NCBI GenBank assembly: GCA_030642325.1
Contig: DAOWNY010000030.1
Span: forward strand, 1 to 11,843
DNA: 11,843 bases
Origin: Deltaproteobacteria bacterium
GTDB taxonomy: Bacteria > Desulfobacterota > DAOWNY01
Reading direction: 5' to 3'
The notes below the pieces were generated by a model. That model was not told where the DNA came from. It ran no database searches and saw only the letters and a program-made list of their open reading frames with translations. A program made the translations under genes and the position numbers. This document shows positions 1-6,443 of the stretch, one piece after another. The stretch's first letter is position 1. The number at the start of each line of letters is the position of its first letter.

Positions 1-281
1 TTTTCCAGCACCTGCTTCACGGATACATTATATCTCGAATGTATTTTGGCAATTACCTTTGAATAGACTCTCAAAGGCCTCCCGGGAATCGAAAACCGCT
101 TTATGCAAAGTCTGGCACTAAAGTTGCAAAATTATAGATCAACAAACCATTCTCCAGTTAATAATGTATATATCAGCACACGAATCCGTATAGTGACTGG
201 ATAATAGCATTCTCTAATGTCGCATCAAAATTTCATTTTTAAATTCTCATAACATCCAAAGCAAAAGGGAGGAAATATAAG
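1..281. other. Left-edge region with no supportable gene
   Basis: No convincing gene is visible here. Two short frames run through the left part: a plus-strand frame open from the window edge to a stop near 118, and a minus-strand frame of about 29 codons between a stop at 118-120 and one at 28-30. Neither has a start with a ribosome site or a motif I recognise, so either could be the decayed end of a neighbouring gene or chance. The right half is AT-rich and presumably holds the promoter for the flavodiiron gene, but I find no -35/-10 pair good enough to mark. The ribosome site GGGAGG at 267-272 belongs to the next gene. Confidence 0.5.
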
Positions 282-1475
282 ATGGGCTTTAAAATTAAAG
301 AAAATATTATATGGGTTGGGAAAATCGACTGGGAGTTGAGGAAATTTCATGGGGAAGAGCTTTCTACTCACCGGGGATCGAGTTATAATTCGTATCTGAT
401 CAAAGATAAAAAAATTGCTCTTATCGATACCGGCTGGGCCCCGTTTGCCGGTGAATTTGTTGGAAATTTGAGTCAGGAGATTGATCTGAAATCGATCGAT
501 TTTGTGATATCAAACCACTGCGAGAAGGATCACAGTGGGGCCATGCCGGAACTGATGAGGAATATTCCGGATACCCCTGTCTATTGCACCAAAAACGGGG
601 AAAAATTTTTAAGGGCCCAATATCATCAGGATTGGAATTATCAGGTCGTTAAAACCGGGGACACTTTAGATCTGGGTACCAAAAAACTGATTTTTATTGA
701 AGCCCCCATGCTCCACTGGCCCGACACCATGTTTACTTACTTAACCGAAGACAATATTCTTTTCAGCACCGATGGCTTCGGCCAGCATTATGCCTCCGAG
801 CTAATGTACAACGATCTGGTGGATCAGACCGAACTCTATCAGGAGGCAATCAAGTATTATGCTAATATCCTCACCCCCTTCAGTAAACAGGTGGGTAAAA
901 AGATCGAGGAAGTGCTCGCCTTGAAGGTGCCGGTGGATATGATCTGTCCCAGCCATGGAGTTATCTGGAGAGATGACCCCCTCCAGATTGTTAAGCAGTA
1001 TGTTAAATGGGCAGATAACTATCAGGAGAATCAGATTACCATCATTTACGATACCATGTGGGACAGCACCCGGAAGATGGCCGAGACAATTGCTCAAGGC
1101 ATAACCCGGGTTGATGGCAATTTGACGGTGAAGATATATAATGTTTCCAGGTCAGATAAAAATGATATTGTCACAGAAATATTCAAGTCAAAGGCCATCC
1201 TTGTGGGATCTTCCACGATCAACAGGGGTATCCTCTCTTCTATTGCCGGCATGCTGGAAGAGATCAGGGGGTTGGGATTCAAGGGCAAAAAAGCTGCTGC
1301 TTTTGGCTCATACGGATGGAGCGGAGAGGCGGTGAAGATGATTACCGCCGGTCTGGATGAAGCGGGCTTTGAGATTATGAATGATGGGATCAGGGTTACC
1401 TGGAATCCCGATCAATCCACCCGGAAAGAATGTTTTTCCTATGGCGAAGAAATAAGCAAAATTCTTTCCCGATAG
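282..1475 (+). CDS. fprA: Flavodiiron protein (FprA-type O2/NO reductase)
   Basis: This is a class A flavodiiron protein, a cytoplasmic enzyme that reduces O2 to water and/or NO to N2O with electrons from rubredoxin or a rubredoxin-domain partner. Residues 1 to about 250 are the metallo-beta-lactamase-like domain. All expected di-iron ligands are visible: H79, E81 and D83 in HCEKDH, then H145 in LHWPDT, D164 in STDGFGQH and H225 in PSHG. Residues from about 253 form the flavodoxin domain, with an FMN phosphate loop near IIYDTMWDSTRKM and an SYGWSG segment near 340. The 397-residue length fits the family. There is no fused rubredoxin, so an external donor is needed; Hrb and rubredoxin genes lie 5-6 kb downstream. 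The ATG follows GGGAGG by 9 bases. Whether O2 or NO is the main substrate cannot be told from sequence. Confidence 0.96.
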   Translation: MGFKIKENIIWVGKIDWELRKFHGEELSTHRGSSYNSYLIKDKKIALIDTGWAPFAGEFVGNLSQEIDLKSIDFVISNHCEKDHSGAMPELMRNIPDTPVYCTKNGEKFLRAQYHQDWNYQVVKTGDTLDLGTKKLIFIEAPMLHWPDTMFTYLTEDNILFSTDGFGQHYASELMYNDLVDQTELYQEAIKYYANILTPFSKQVGKKIEEVLALKVPVDMICPSHGVIWRDDPLQIVKQYVKWADNYQENQITIIYDTMWDSTRKMAETIAQGITRVDGNLTVKIYNVSRSDKNDIVTEIFKSKAILVGSSTINRGILSSIAGMLEEIRGLGFKGKKAAAFGSYGWSGEAVKMITAGLDEAGFEIMNDGIRVTWNPDQSTRKECFSYGEEISKILSR

Positions 1476-1518
1476 GTAAAAAATCAGAAAGGTTGACGGG
1501 CACAAAGAGGAGGAAAGA

Positions 1519-2274
1519 ATGTTAAAAATTGAAGATCTAAGGGTAGAAGTGGCGGGTAAAGAAATTCTTCGCCACGTGGATCTAGAAATAAACCCCGGGG
1601 AAACACATGTACTTTTCGGCCCTAACGGCTCGGGAAAAACTACCCTGCTTATGACCATCATGGGATTTCCCGGGTATGAGATTACGGGAGGCCGGATAGT
1701 CTTTAAAGAAAAGGAGTTAAATGATCTGCCGCTCAACGAGAGAGCCAGTCTGGGAATCGGTCTCTCGTTCCAGAGGCCGCCTACCATCAAGGGGGTTAAG
1801 ATGCGGCAGATGTTGGAAATTTGTGGAAAGGAGGCAGAAAAGGTAGATACGATGGCCCAAGCCCTCAATTTTAATGATTTTCTCGATCGGGATCTAAACG
1901 ATGGTTTCTCCGGGGGAGAAATCAAAAGATCCGAACTTCTGCAACTAATGGCCCAGAATCCCGATTTTCTTCTTCTGGATGAACCGGAATCCGGGGTCGA
2001 CCTGGAAAATATCGCCTTGATCGGCAAGACCATTGAAAGGCTGCTGGAAAGGGAAATAAAACCCCGAGAGGGGAAGTCCCAGAAAGAACTGAAAAGGGAA
2101 CGAAAAAAATCCGGTCTGATTATCACCCATACTGGGTACATACTTGACTATCTGGATGCGGATATCGGCCATGTACTGATGGATGGGGTATTATGTTGCA
2201 GCGGCAATTACCGGGAACTTTTTAAGTGTATTAAGGAACAGGGATACAATGAATGTGTAAAATGCGCGGTATAA
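1519..2274 (+). CDS. sufC: SufC-like Fe-S cluster assembly ATPase
   Basis: This is an ABC-type ATPase without membrane segments, matching SufC, which powers Fe-S cluster assembly with SufB in the cytoplasm. The Walker A motif GPNGSGKTT lies near residues 34-42, the signature FSGGEIKRSE near 130-139, Walker B FLLLDEPESGVD near 150-161, and the switch histidine in LIITHTGY. The 251-residue length is normal for SufC. The C-terminal tail is rich in cysteine (226, 227, 237, 246, 249) and ends in a CVKC motif. AGGAGG lies just before the ATG. Its partner sufB lies 2.25 kb downstream, separated by a two-component pair. No cysteine desulfurase or U-type scaffold gene is present, which resembles the minimal SufBC arrangement of many anaerobes and archaea. 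A transporter ATPase is unlikely because no permease is nearby and sufB is. Confidence 0.93.
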   Translation: MLKIEDLRVEVAGKEILRHVDLEINPGETHVLFGPNGSGKTTLLMTIMGFPGYEITGGRIVFKEKELNDLPLNERASLGIGLSFQRPPTIKGVKMRQMLEICGKEAEKVDTMAQALNFNDFLDRDLNDGFSGGEIKRSELLQLMAQNPDFLLLDEPESGVDLENIALIGKTIERLLEREIKPREGKSQKELKRERKKSGLIITHTGYILDYLDADIGHVLMDGVLCCSGNYRELFKCIKEQGYNECVKCAV

Positions 2275-2315
2275 ATGGGAAATAATTACTAGTTTAATGG
2301 CTGAGCAGTAAGGAT

Positions 2316-2331
2316 TTAACAAAACTTAACA
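2316..2331 (+). repeat. TTAACA direct repeat upstream of the response regulator
   Basis: Two identical TTAACA hexamers at 2316-2321 and 2326-2331 lie 10 bases apart, start to start, so on about the same face of the helix, and end about 24 bases before the response regulator start. Direct repeats of this kind are known sites for OmpR/PhoP-family regulators. No DNA-binding regulator is encoded in the window, so a functional operator is only a possibility. Confidence 0.3.
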
Positions 2332-2354
2332 ATGAAACAGGGGAGGATTTGATC

Positions 2355-2750
2355 ATGTCGGAAGGAAAAAAGAAAATACTGATAATTGATGATGACCGGG
2401 ATTATATGAATATTTGGAAGATTGTGTTAGAAAAGAATTCCTTTGAAGTAGTAAGCGCTGATAGCGGGGAGGAGGGGTTAGCCATATTTGAAAAAGAAAA
2501 ACCCGATTTGATTATTCTGGATGTAATGATGGAAACTCCGGATAAAGGTTTTAGAATTGGAGAAGAGATTAAGAAAAAAGTAGGTCTATTGGGGACACCT
2601 ATTATTCTTGCCTCTGCCAGCACGGATAATGCAGACATAGATATAGATCGGGCAATGGACTGGATCCCGGCCGAAATATATATGGAAAAACCTTTTACCG
2701 AGGAAGCCCTTCTTAAGAACATTGATTCATTGCTAAGTAGTAAAAAATAG
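2355..2750 (+). CDS. Single-domain response regulator (receiver only)
   Basis: This CheY-like receiver accepts phosphate from a histidine kinase. Of 131 residues essentially all form one receiver domain: acidic pocket D12-D13-D14, phospho-acceptor D56 in IILDVMM, a Ser at 87 after the fourth strand, and K112-P113. No DNA-binding or enzymatic output domain follows, so it must act by protein contact or pass phosphate on. I chose ATG 2355, which lies 8 bases after GGGAGG; a TTG six bases upstream in the same frame is too close to that site. The kinase gene begins 92 bases downstream, and this is its obvious partner. The pair sits between sufC and sufB. The target of signalling is unknown. Confidence 0.92.
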   Translation: MSEGKKKILIIDDDRDYMNIWKIVLEKNSFEVVSADSGEEGLAIFEKEKPDLIILDVMMETPDKGFRIGEEIKKKVGLLGTPIILASASTDNADIDIDRAMDWIPAEIYMEKPFTEEALLKNIDSLLSSKK

Positions 2751-2842
2751 ATTATTAGAAAAACCAGTGCTCTGAAAGGTTAGGAGGTTATAGTTTTTAG
2801 CACATTGTTAATTTCAATTAAATTTTTATCAAATGAGAAAAG

Positions 2843-4468
2843 ATGGGTCGTTTATTAAATAAATTGAGAGGCAGTTTAAACGCAAAACTAATTTTTTCTA
2901 TTGGGATTGCCTTGATTGTTACTACCTCTATTTTAGGGTTTACTGCTATGCAGTTACAAAGGAAACAGTTATCTGATCAGATAAACAATCAGGGTATTTT
3001 TGTAAGTGAAATTATTCAAAAAAGCATGTGGAAGGCCATGCTGCAATGTAAAATACCTGCTATCCAACGCACTGTTGATGAAATTGCCAAGCACCATGAA
3101 ATTTACCGGATTACTCTTTATAGTTCCGGCGGAGAAGTCTTTGCATCCAGTCAGCCGAAGGATATTGGACGCAAAGCAAACAAACTGGATAAAGCTTGCA
3201 TTGCCTGTCACGGTGACCATAGCAACCCGTCTTCATTACCTTACAAACTTACCCGCATATTCTCTTTAAATGATAAAGATCAGTATTTGGGGGTAGTTAC
3301 CCCTATCTACAATGAACCATCCTGCTATAAATGCCATGATCACCAGATAACGGTTTTGGGATTACTGGATGTAATCTTTTCTTTAGAGAAAGTGAAGAAA
3401 GGTTTGAAACAATTTCAACAGAAAATTATCAGGTATGGGATTATAACCTTTGTAATCATTTCCTGTTTAGTGTATCTACTCCTGCGTTATTTGGTAAGTA
3501 AGCCGGTTAAGGCTTTGATAGAGGCCACTCAAAAGATAGGTGAGGGAAATTATGACTATCAGGTATTGGTGAAAAGCCAGGATGAGCTGGGAATGCTTTC
3601 CCTTTCTTTTAATGCAATGGTTAAGGACTTGAAGGAATCTCAAGATAAAATTAGCAGATGGAACCAGGAATTGGAGAAAAAGATAAATGAGGCTACCTTA
3701 CAATGTGAAATTGCTAATCGAGAGTTAAGGGGAGCTAATGCCAGTTGCCAGGTTGCTAATCGTGGTTTAAGGGAATACGATAAGCTCCGGTCGCGCTATT
3801 TGCGTATTGTAGCTCACGAATTACGCGCCCCCTTATCTAATATTACCAGCTCCATGGACATTTTGCTTAAGGGTTATTTAGGAGAAATTACCAACCAGCA
3901 GACGGACATGATAATAATTGCCAAAAAGAATGCCGATAGTTTGCTGGATTTGATCAACGATCTTTTGAATATTGGGCGGGCGGAACAGGGTGAAATAGAA
4001 AAAAACATGCGGGAAGTTTTCCTGGAAAATCTTATTAAAGAGGCGGTTGATTTTGTTAGTTCTAAAACAGCAGAAAAAAATCTTTCTCTCCATGTTAACA
4101 TTTCTCCCCCCTCCCCCTTAAAAGTAAATGTAGACATGAAAAGTACAGGACATTTATTGACTAATCTGATCGGCAATGCGGTCAAATATACTCCGAAAGG
4201 GGGCATCATTACTGTGAAGGTGGAAGAGCAAGCCGACCAATATTTAATAGAAATAAGCGACACCGGGATCGGGATTCCGGAGAAGGATCTGCCCAACATC
4301 TTTGAGGAATTTTATCGGGCAGGCAATGCCTACAATTTAGACCGAGAGGGTACGGGTTTGGGCTTATCTTTGGCTAAAAAAATTGTTGAGATTCATGGGG
4401 GAGAAATAGGGGTAACCAGCAAAGAAGGAAAGGGGTCTACCTTTTATTTTTCTTTGAAGAAATTATAA
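2843..4468 (+). CDS. Membrane histidine kinase with a two-CXXCH (c-type haem) sensor domain
   Basis: This 541-residue sensor kinase has a membrane helix at about 15-36, an extracytoplasmic sensor at about 37-195, a second helix at about 196-217, HAMP at about 218-268, a coiled coil at about 269-315, HisKA with phospho-His H325 in VAHELRAP, and a HATPase domain with N box LIGNAVKYTP, G1 DTGIGIP and G2 GTGLGLSLAKK. The sensor carries two haem-c attachment motifs, C119-I-A-C122-H and C161-Y-K-C164-H, suggesting one or two covalent haems that could detect redox potential, O2, NO or CO. The coiled coil contains a 7-residue repeat (ANxxxxx three times) with C288 and C302 two heptads apart. The ATG has only a poor ribosome site (GAGAAAAG immediately before it); an upstream in-frame stop at 2834-2836 prevents a longer product. 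The gene is more AT-rich than sufB. Ligand and target are not known. Confidence 0.93.
   Translation: MGRLLNKLRGSLNAKLIFSIGIALIVTTSILGFTAMQLQRKQLSDQINNQGIFVSEIIQKSMWKAMLQCKIPAIQRTVDEIAKHHEIYRITLYSSGGEVFASSQPKDIGRKANKLDKACIACHGDHSNPSSLPYKLTRIFSLNDKDQYLGVVTPIYNEPSCYKCHDHQITVLGLLDVIFSLEKVKKGLKQFQQKIIRYGIITFVIISCLVYLLLRYLVSKPVKALIEATQKIGEGNYDYQVLVKSQDELGMLSLSFNAMVKDLKESQDKISRWNQELEKKINEATLQCEIANRELRGANASCQVANRGLREYDKLRSRYLRIVAHELRAPLSNITSSMDILLKGYLGEITNQQTDMIIIAKKNADSLLDLINDLLNIGRAEQGEIEKNMREVFLENLIKEAVDFVSSKTAEKNLSLHVNISPPSPLKVNVDMKSTGHLLTNLIGNAVKYTPKGGIITVKVEEQADQYLIEISDTGIGIPEKDLPNIFEEFYRAGNAYNLDREGTGLGLSLAKKIVEIHGGEIGVTSKEGKGSTFYFSLKKL
3711..3762 (+). repeat. 21-base in-frame repeat in the kinase coiled coil
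   Basis: GCTAAT recurs at 3713, 3734 and 3755, exactly 21 bases apart, and the 10-base string TTGCTAATCG recurs at 3711 and 3753, 42 bases apart. Each 21-base unit encodes seven residues, one coiled-coil heptad beginning Ala-Asn (residues 291, 298, 305). The pattern points to small tandem duplication within the signalling helix. Confidence 0.7.
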
Positions 4469-4525
4469 ATCATACGGTTTGATTTAAAATGGTTAGAAAA
4501 AACGTTGAATATTGGGAGAAATACC

Positions 4526-5752
4526 ATGCAAAGACAATATGAGGATAAAACTGCCCTGGCTGAAAAGGCAAAGGAGAAACCTGCAACTTTTGGCGGGGAT
4601 ATAGATCTGGATACTTTTTCTCCCGAAACCAGGGAACATCCCTATCAGGATGATCCATCCGCCTTTTCTGATGTAGAACGAGAACAGATGCTAAAAGCCG
4701 GGATAGATTTAACAGGTAAAAACCGGGCCGGAACTTTTGTTCAGAAAGACCTCTCGGTAGTGCATTGCAATACTTCCCAGGAAGGGATGGAAATACTGGA
4801 TATTAATCAGGCCCGGGAAAAATACGGTTGGCTTAAGGACTACTGGTGGAAGGCAGTTCCGGTGGATATGGATAAATACACCTCCCGGGCCGAATTGCAT
4901 CAAGAACACGGTTATTTTATCAGGTCCTTACCGGGAACCAGATCCATCTACCCCATCCAGGCCTGTCTTTACCTTGGAGAAGACAATCTGGCCCAGGACG
5001 TTCATAACATCATCGTTGCTGAGGAGGGATCCGAACTCCACATCATTACCGGTTGTGCCACCGCCCCCCATGTAAAATCCGGCCTTCATGTGGGAATCTC
5101 GGAATTCTATATAAAGAAAAATGCAAAACTTACCTTTACCATGATCCATAACTGGGCGGAAAATTTAGTAGTTCGTCCCCGCAGTGCCACCATTGTGGAA
5201 GAAGGGGGACTCTTTCTTTCCAATTATATCTGTATGCAGCCGGTCGCTACCCTGCAGATGTATCCGGTTACCCATCTGGTGGGAGAAGGGTCCACTGCCC
5301 GATATAATTCCATTCTGATAGCCACCCCCGGATCAGAGCTGGATGTGGGATCCCGGGTTTTATTGAAGGCAAAAAATACACGGGCAGAAATTATCGCCCG
5401 CGCCATCACCACCGGTGGAAAAATTATCGCCAGGGGCCACATAAAGGGAGAGGCGCCGGGAATAAAGGCCCATCTTGAGTGTAAGGGGTTAATTTTATCC
5501 GACGAGGGAGTGATTCATGCCATTCCTGAACTGGAAGGATACCGGCAGGATGTGGATCTTTCCCACGAGGCGGCCGTGGGAAAGATTGCCCGTGAGGAAG
5601 TAGAATACCTGATGGCACGGGGGTTGAGTGAAGAGAAAGCCACCGCCACCATCGTTCGGGGATTTTTAAATGTAGATATAGAGGGACTGCCCCCTGAGCT
5701 CAAGGGAGAAATGGACAAAGCAGTAGCAATCAGCGAAGAGAGTTTATTGTAA
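4526..5752 (+). CDS. sufB: SufB-like Fe-S cluster scaffold protein
   Basis: This is a SufB/SufD-family protein, the scaffold that builds Fe-S clusters with the SufC ATPase. The central part (about 150-330) has the repeating short strands of the family's beta-helix. Near the C-terminus C319 in HLECKGLIL and E348 in LSHEAAVGKI are 29 residues apart, the same spacing as E. coli SufB C405 and E434, which are needed for cluster assembly; this favours SufB over SufD. H347 precedes the glutamate. The C-terminal helices include REEVEYLMARGLSEEKA. At 408 residues it is shorter at the N-terminus than typical proteobacterial SufB, like minimal-type homologues. I chose ATG 4526, 6 bases after GGGAGA; a TTG 21 bases upstream is also in frame. 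No sufD, sufS or sufU is nearby, so a SufB2C2 complex is likely. Confidence 0.92.
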   Translation: MQRQYEDKTALAEKAKEKPATFGGDIDLDTFSPETREHPYQDDPSAFSDVEREQMLKAGIDLTGKNRAGTFVQKDLSVVHCNTSQEGMEILDINQAREKYGWLKDYWWKAVPVDMDKYTSRAELHQEHGYFIRSLPGTRSIYPIQACLYLGEDNLAQDVHNIIVAEEGSELHIITGCATAPHVKSGLHVGISEFYIKKNAKLTFTMIHNWAENLVVRPRSATIVEEGGLFLSNYICMQPVATLQMYPVTHLVGEGSTARYNSILIATPGSELDVGSRVLLKAKNTRAEIIARAITTGGKIIARGHIKGEAPGIKAHLECKGLILSDEGVIHAIPELEGYRQDVDLSHEAAVGKIAREEVEYLMARGLSEEKATATIVRGFLNVDIEGLPPELKGEMDKAVAISEESLL

Positions 5753-5765
5753 GGTTTTCCAGTAT

Positions 5766-5784
5766 AGCGTTTCATCAAAACGCT
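5766..5784 (+). other. Hairpin after sufB
   Basis: AGCGTTT at 5766-5772 and AAACGCT at 5778-5784 form a perfect 7-bp stem with a 5-base loop, 14 bases after the sufB stop. No run of T follows, so it is not a classical intrinsic terminator. It may be an mRNA-stabilising or processing structure at the boundary of two transcripts. Confidence 0.4.
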
Positions 5785-5790
5785 TACAGC

Positions 5791-5830
5791 TAAACATATG
5801 TTAAACAGTAACTATTCAGCACGTTAAACA
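5791..5830 (+). repeat. Phased TAAACA repeats upstream of the ferritin-like gene
   Basis: TAAACA occurs at 5791-5796, 5802-5807 and 5825-5830, with start-to-start spacings of 11 and 23 bases, near one and two helical turns. The second and third copies share the longer GTTAAACA. They lie 53-92 bases before the ferritin-like gene, where an operator would be expected. The binding protein is unknown, and AT-rich chance repeats are possible. Confidence 0.3.
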
Positions 5831-5882
5831 ATCATTACATATCGCATTTTACTAAAACCAACTACCGGAAAGGAGATAAAAA

Positions 5883-6413
5883 ATGGAGAAAACCATGGAA
5901 AAGACAATTTCTGCCCTAAATTTTGCCCTCAAGTTTGAGAAGGAAGGAAAGGAATATTTTCAAAAAGCTGCCGCTATAACCAATAATACTTTTGGGAAAA
6001 AGGTTTTTCAAGCACTGGCAAGGGAAGAAGATCTCCATATGAAAAAAATACAGGAAATGTATAAAAAATTGGAGAAGGAAGGCAAGTGGAAAGAAAGGGT
6101 AACTGTTGTTGGCAATCCGGATCGAGTTCAAACAGTTTTTAACGAGGCCATGGAAACAATCGACAAAGACATTAAAGCCAACACCGATGACTTGGCTGCC
6201 CTGAAAAAGGCGATGGAACTGGAAGGACGGGGTGAAAAGTTATACAAAGATTTGTCAGAAAAAGCTGTCAACTCCTTTGAAAAGAGGTTTTTCCTTACTC
6301 TGGCAACCGAGGAGAGAGGTCATTTTTTACTTATCCTGGATTCTTTCGATTATCTTTCTGACCCTGCCGCATGGTTTGACCAAAAGGAGAGGAGTGGTTT
6401 GGACGGAGGTTGA
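5883..6413 (+). CDS. Rubrerythrin-like ferritin-family di-iron protein
   Basis: The 176-residue all-helical protein has the ferritin-like four-helix pattern, with two matching halves. The first half has ExEG at E19-E21 and E49-D-L-H52; the second has ExEG at E112-E114 and E144-R-G-H147. These Glu and ExxH residues are the usual di-iron ligands of rubrerythrins. The rubredoxin domain of classical rubrerythrin is absent, so electrons would have to come from a separate rubredoxin such as the one encoded 0.8 kb downstream. Related proteins reduce hydrogen peroxide or handle iron in the anaerobe cytoplasm; the exact activity cannot be read from the sequence. An AGGAG sits about 7 bases before the ATG. 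A second ATG four codons later is possible but lacks its own site. The gene heads the second half of the cluster, after a 130-base gap. Confidence 0.88.
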   Translation: MEKTMEKTISALNFALKFEKEGKEYFQKAAAITNNTFGKKVFQALAREEDLHMKKIQEMYKKLEKEGKWKERVTVVGNPDRVQTVFNEAMETIDKDIKANTDDLAALKKAMELEGRGEKLYKDLSEKAVNSFEKRFFLTLATEERGHFLLILDSFDYLSDPAAWFDQKERSGLDGG

Positions 6414-6443
6414 TGGAATGAATTTTTTTAAAAGGAGATTAAA

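Noticed and set aside
2..118. Plus-strand frame open from the left edge, as the 3' end of an upstream gene
   Set aside because: Its 38 or so residues show no recognisable motif, and a 160-base AT-rich gap follows; chance is equally likely.
28..120. Short minus-strand frame of about 29 codons with a plausible amino-acid mix, as a gene remnant
   Set aside because: It is too short, closed by stops on both sides and matches no family I recognise, so I only describe it within the left-edge region.
1308..2141. Long minus-strand open frame of 277 codons opposite fprA and sufC
   Set aside because: It is antisense to two clear genes, its translation is Ser/Phe/Arg-rich low-quality sequence with no domain, and it has no ribosome site.
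2349..2354. TTG as start of the response regulator
   Set aside because: It lies only two bases after GGGAGG, while ATG 2355 is at proper spacing.
2781..2842. TAGGAGGT at 2781-2788 as the ribosome site of a small peptide before the kinase
   Set aside because: No standard start codon lies at a usable distance, and the kinase frame is closed upstream by TGA at 2834-2836.
5791..5830. TAAACA repeats as a CRISPR-like array
   Set aside because: The units are only 6-8 bases long with irregular short spacing, and no cas genes are present.
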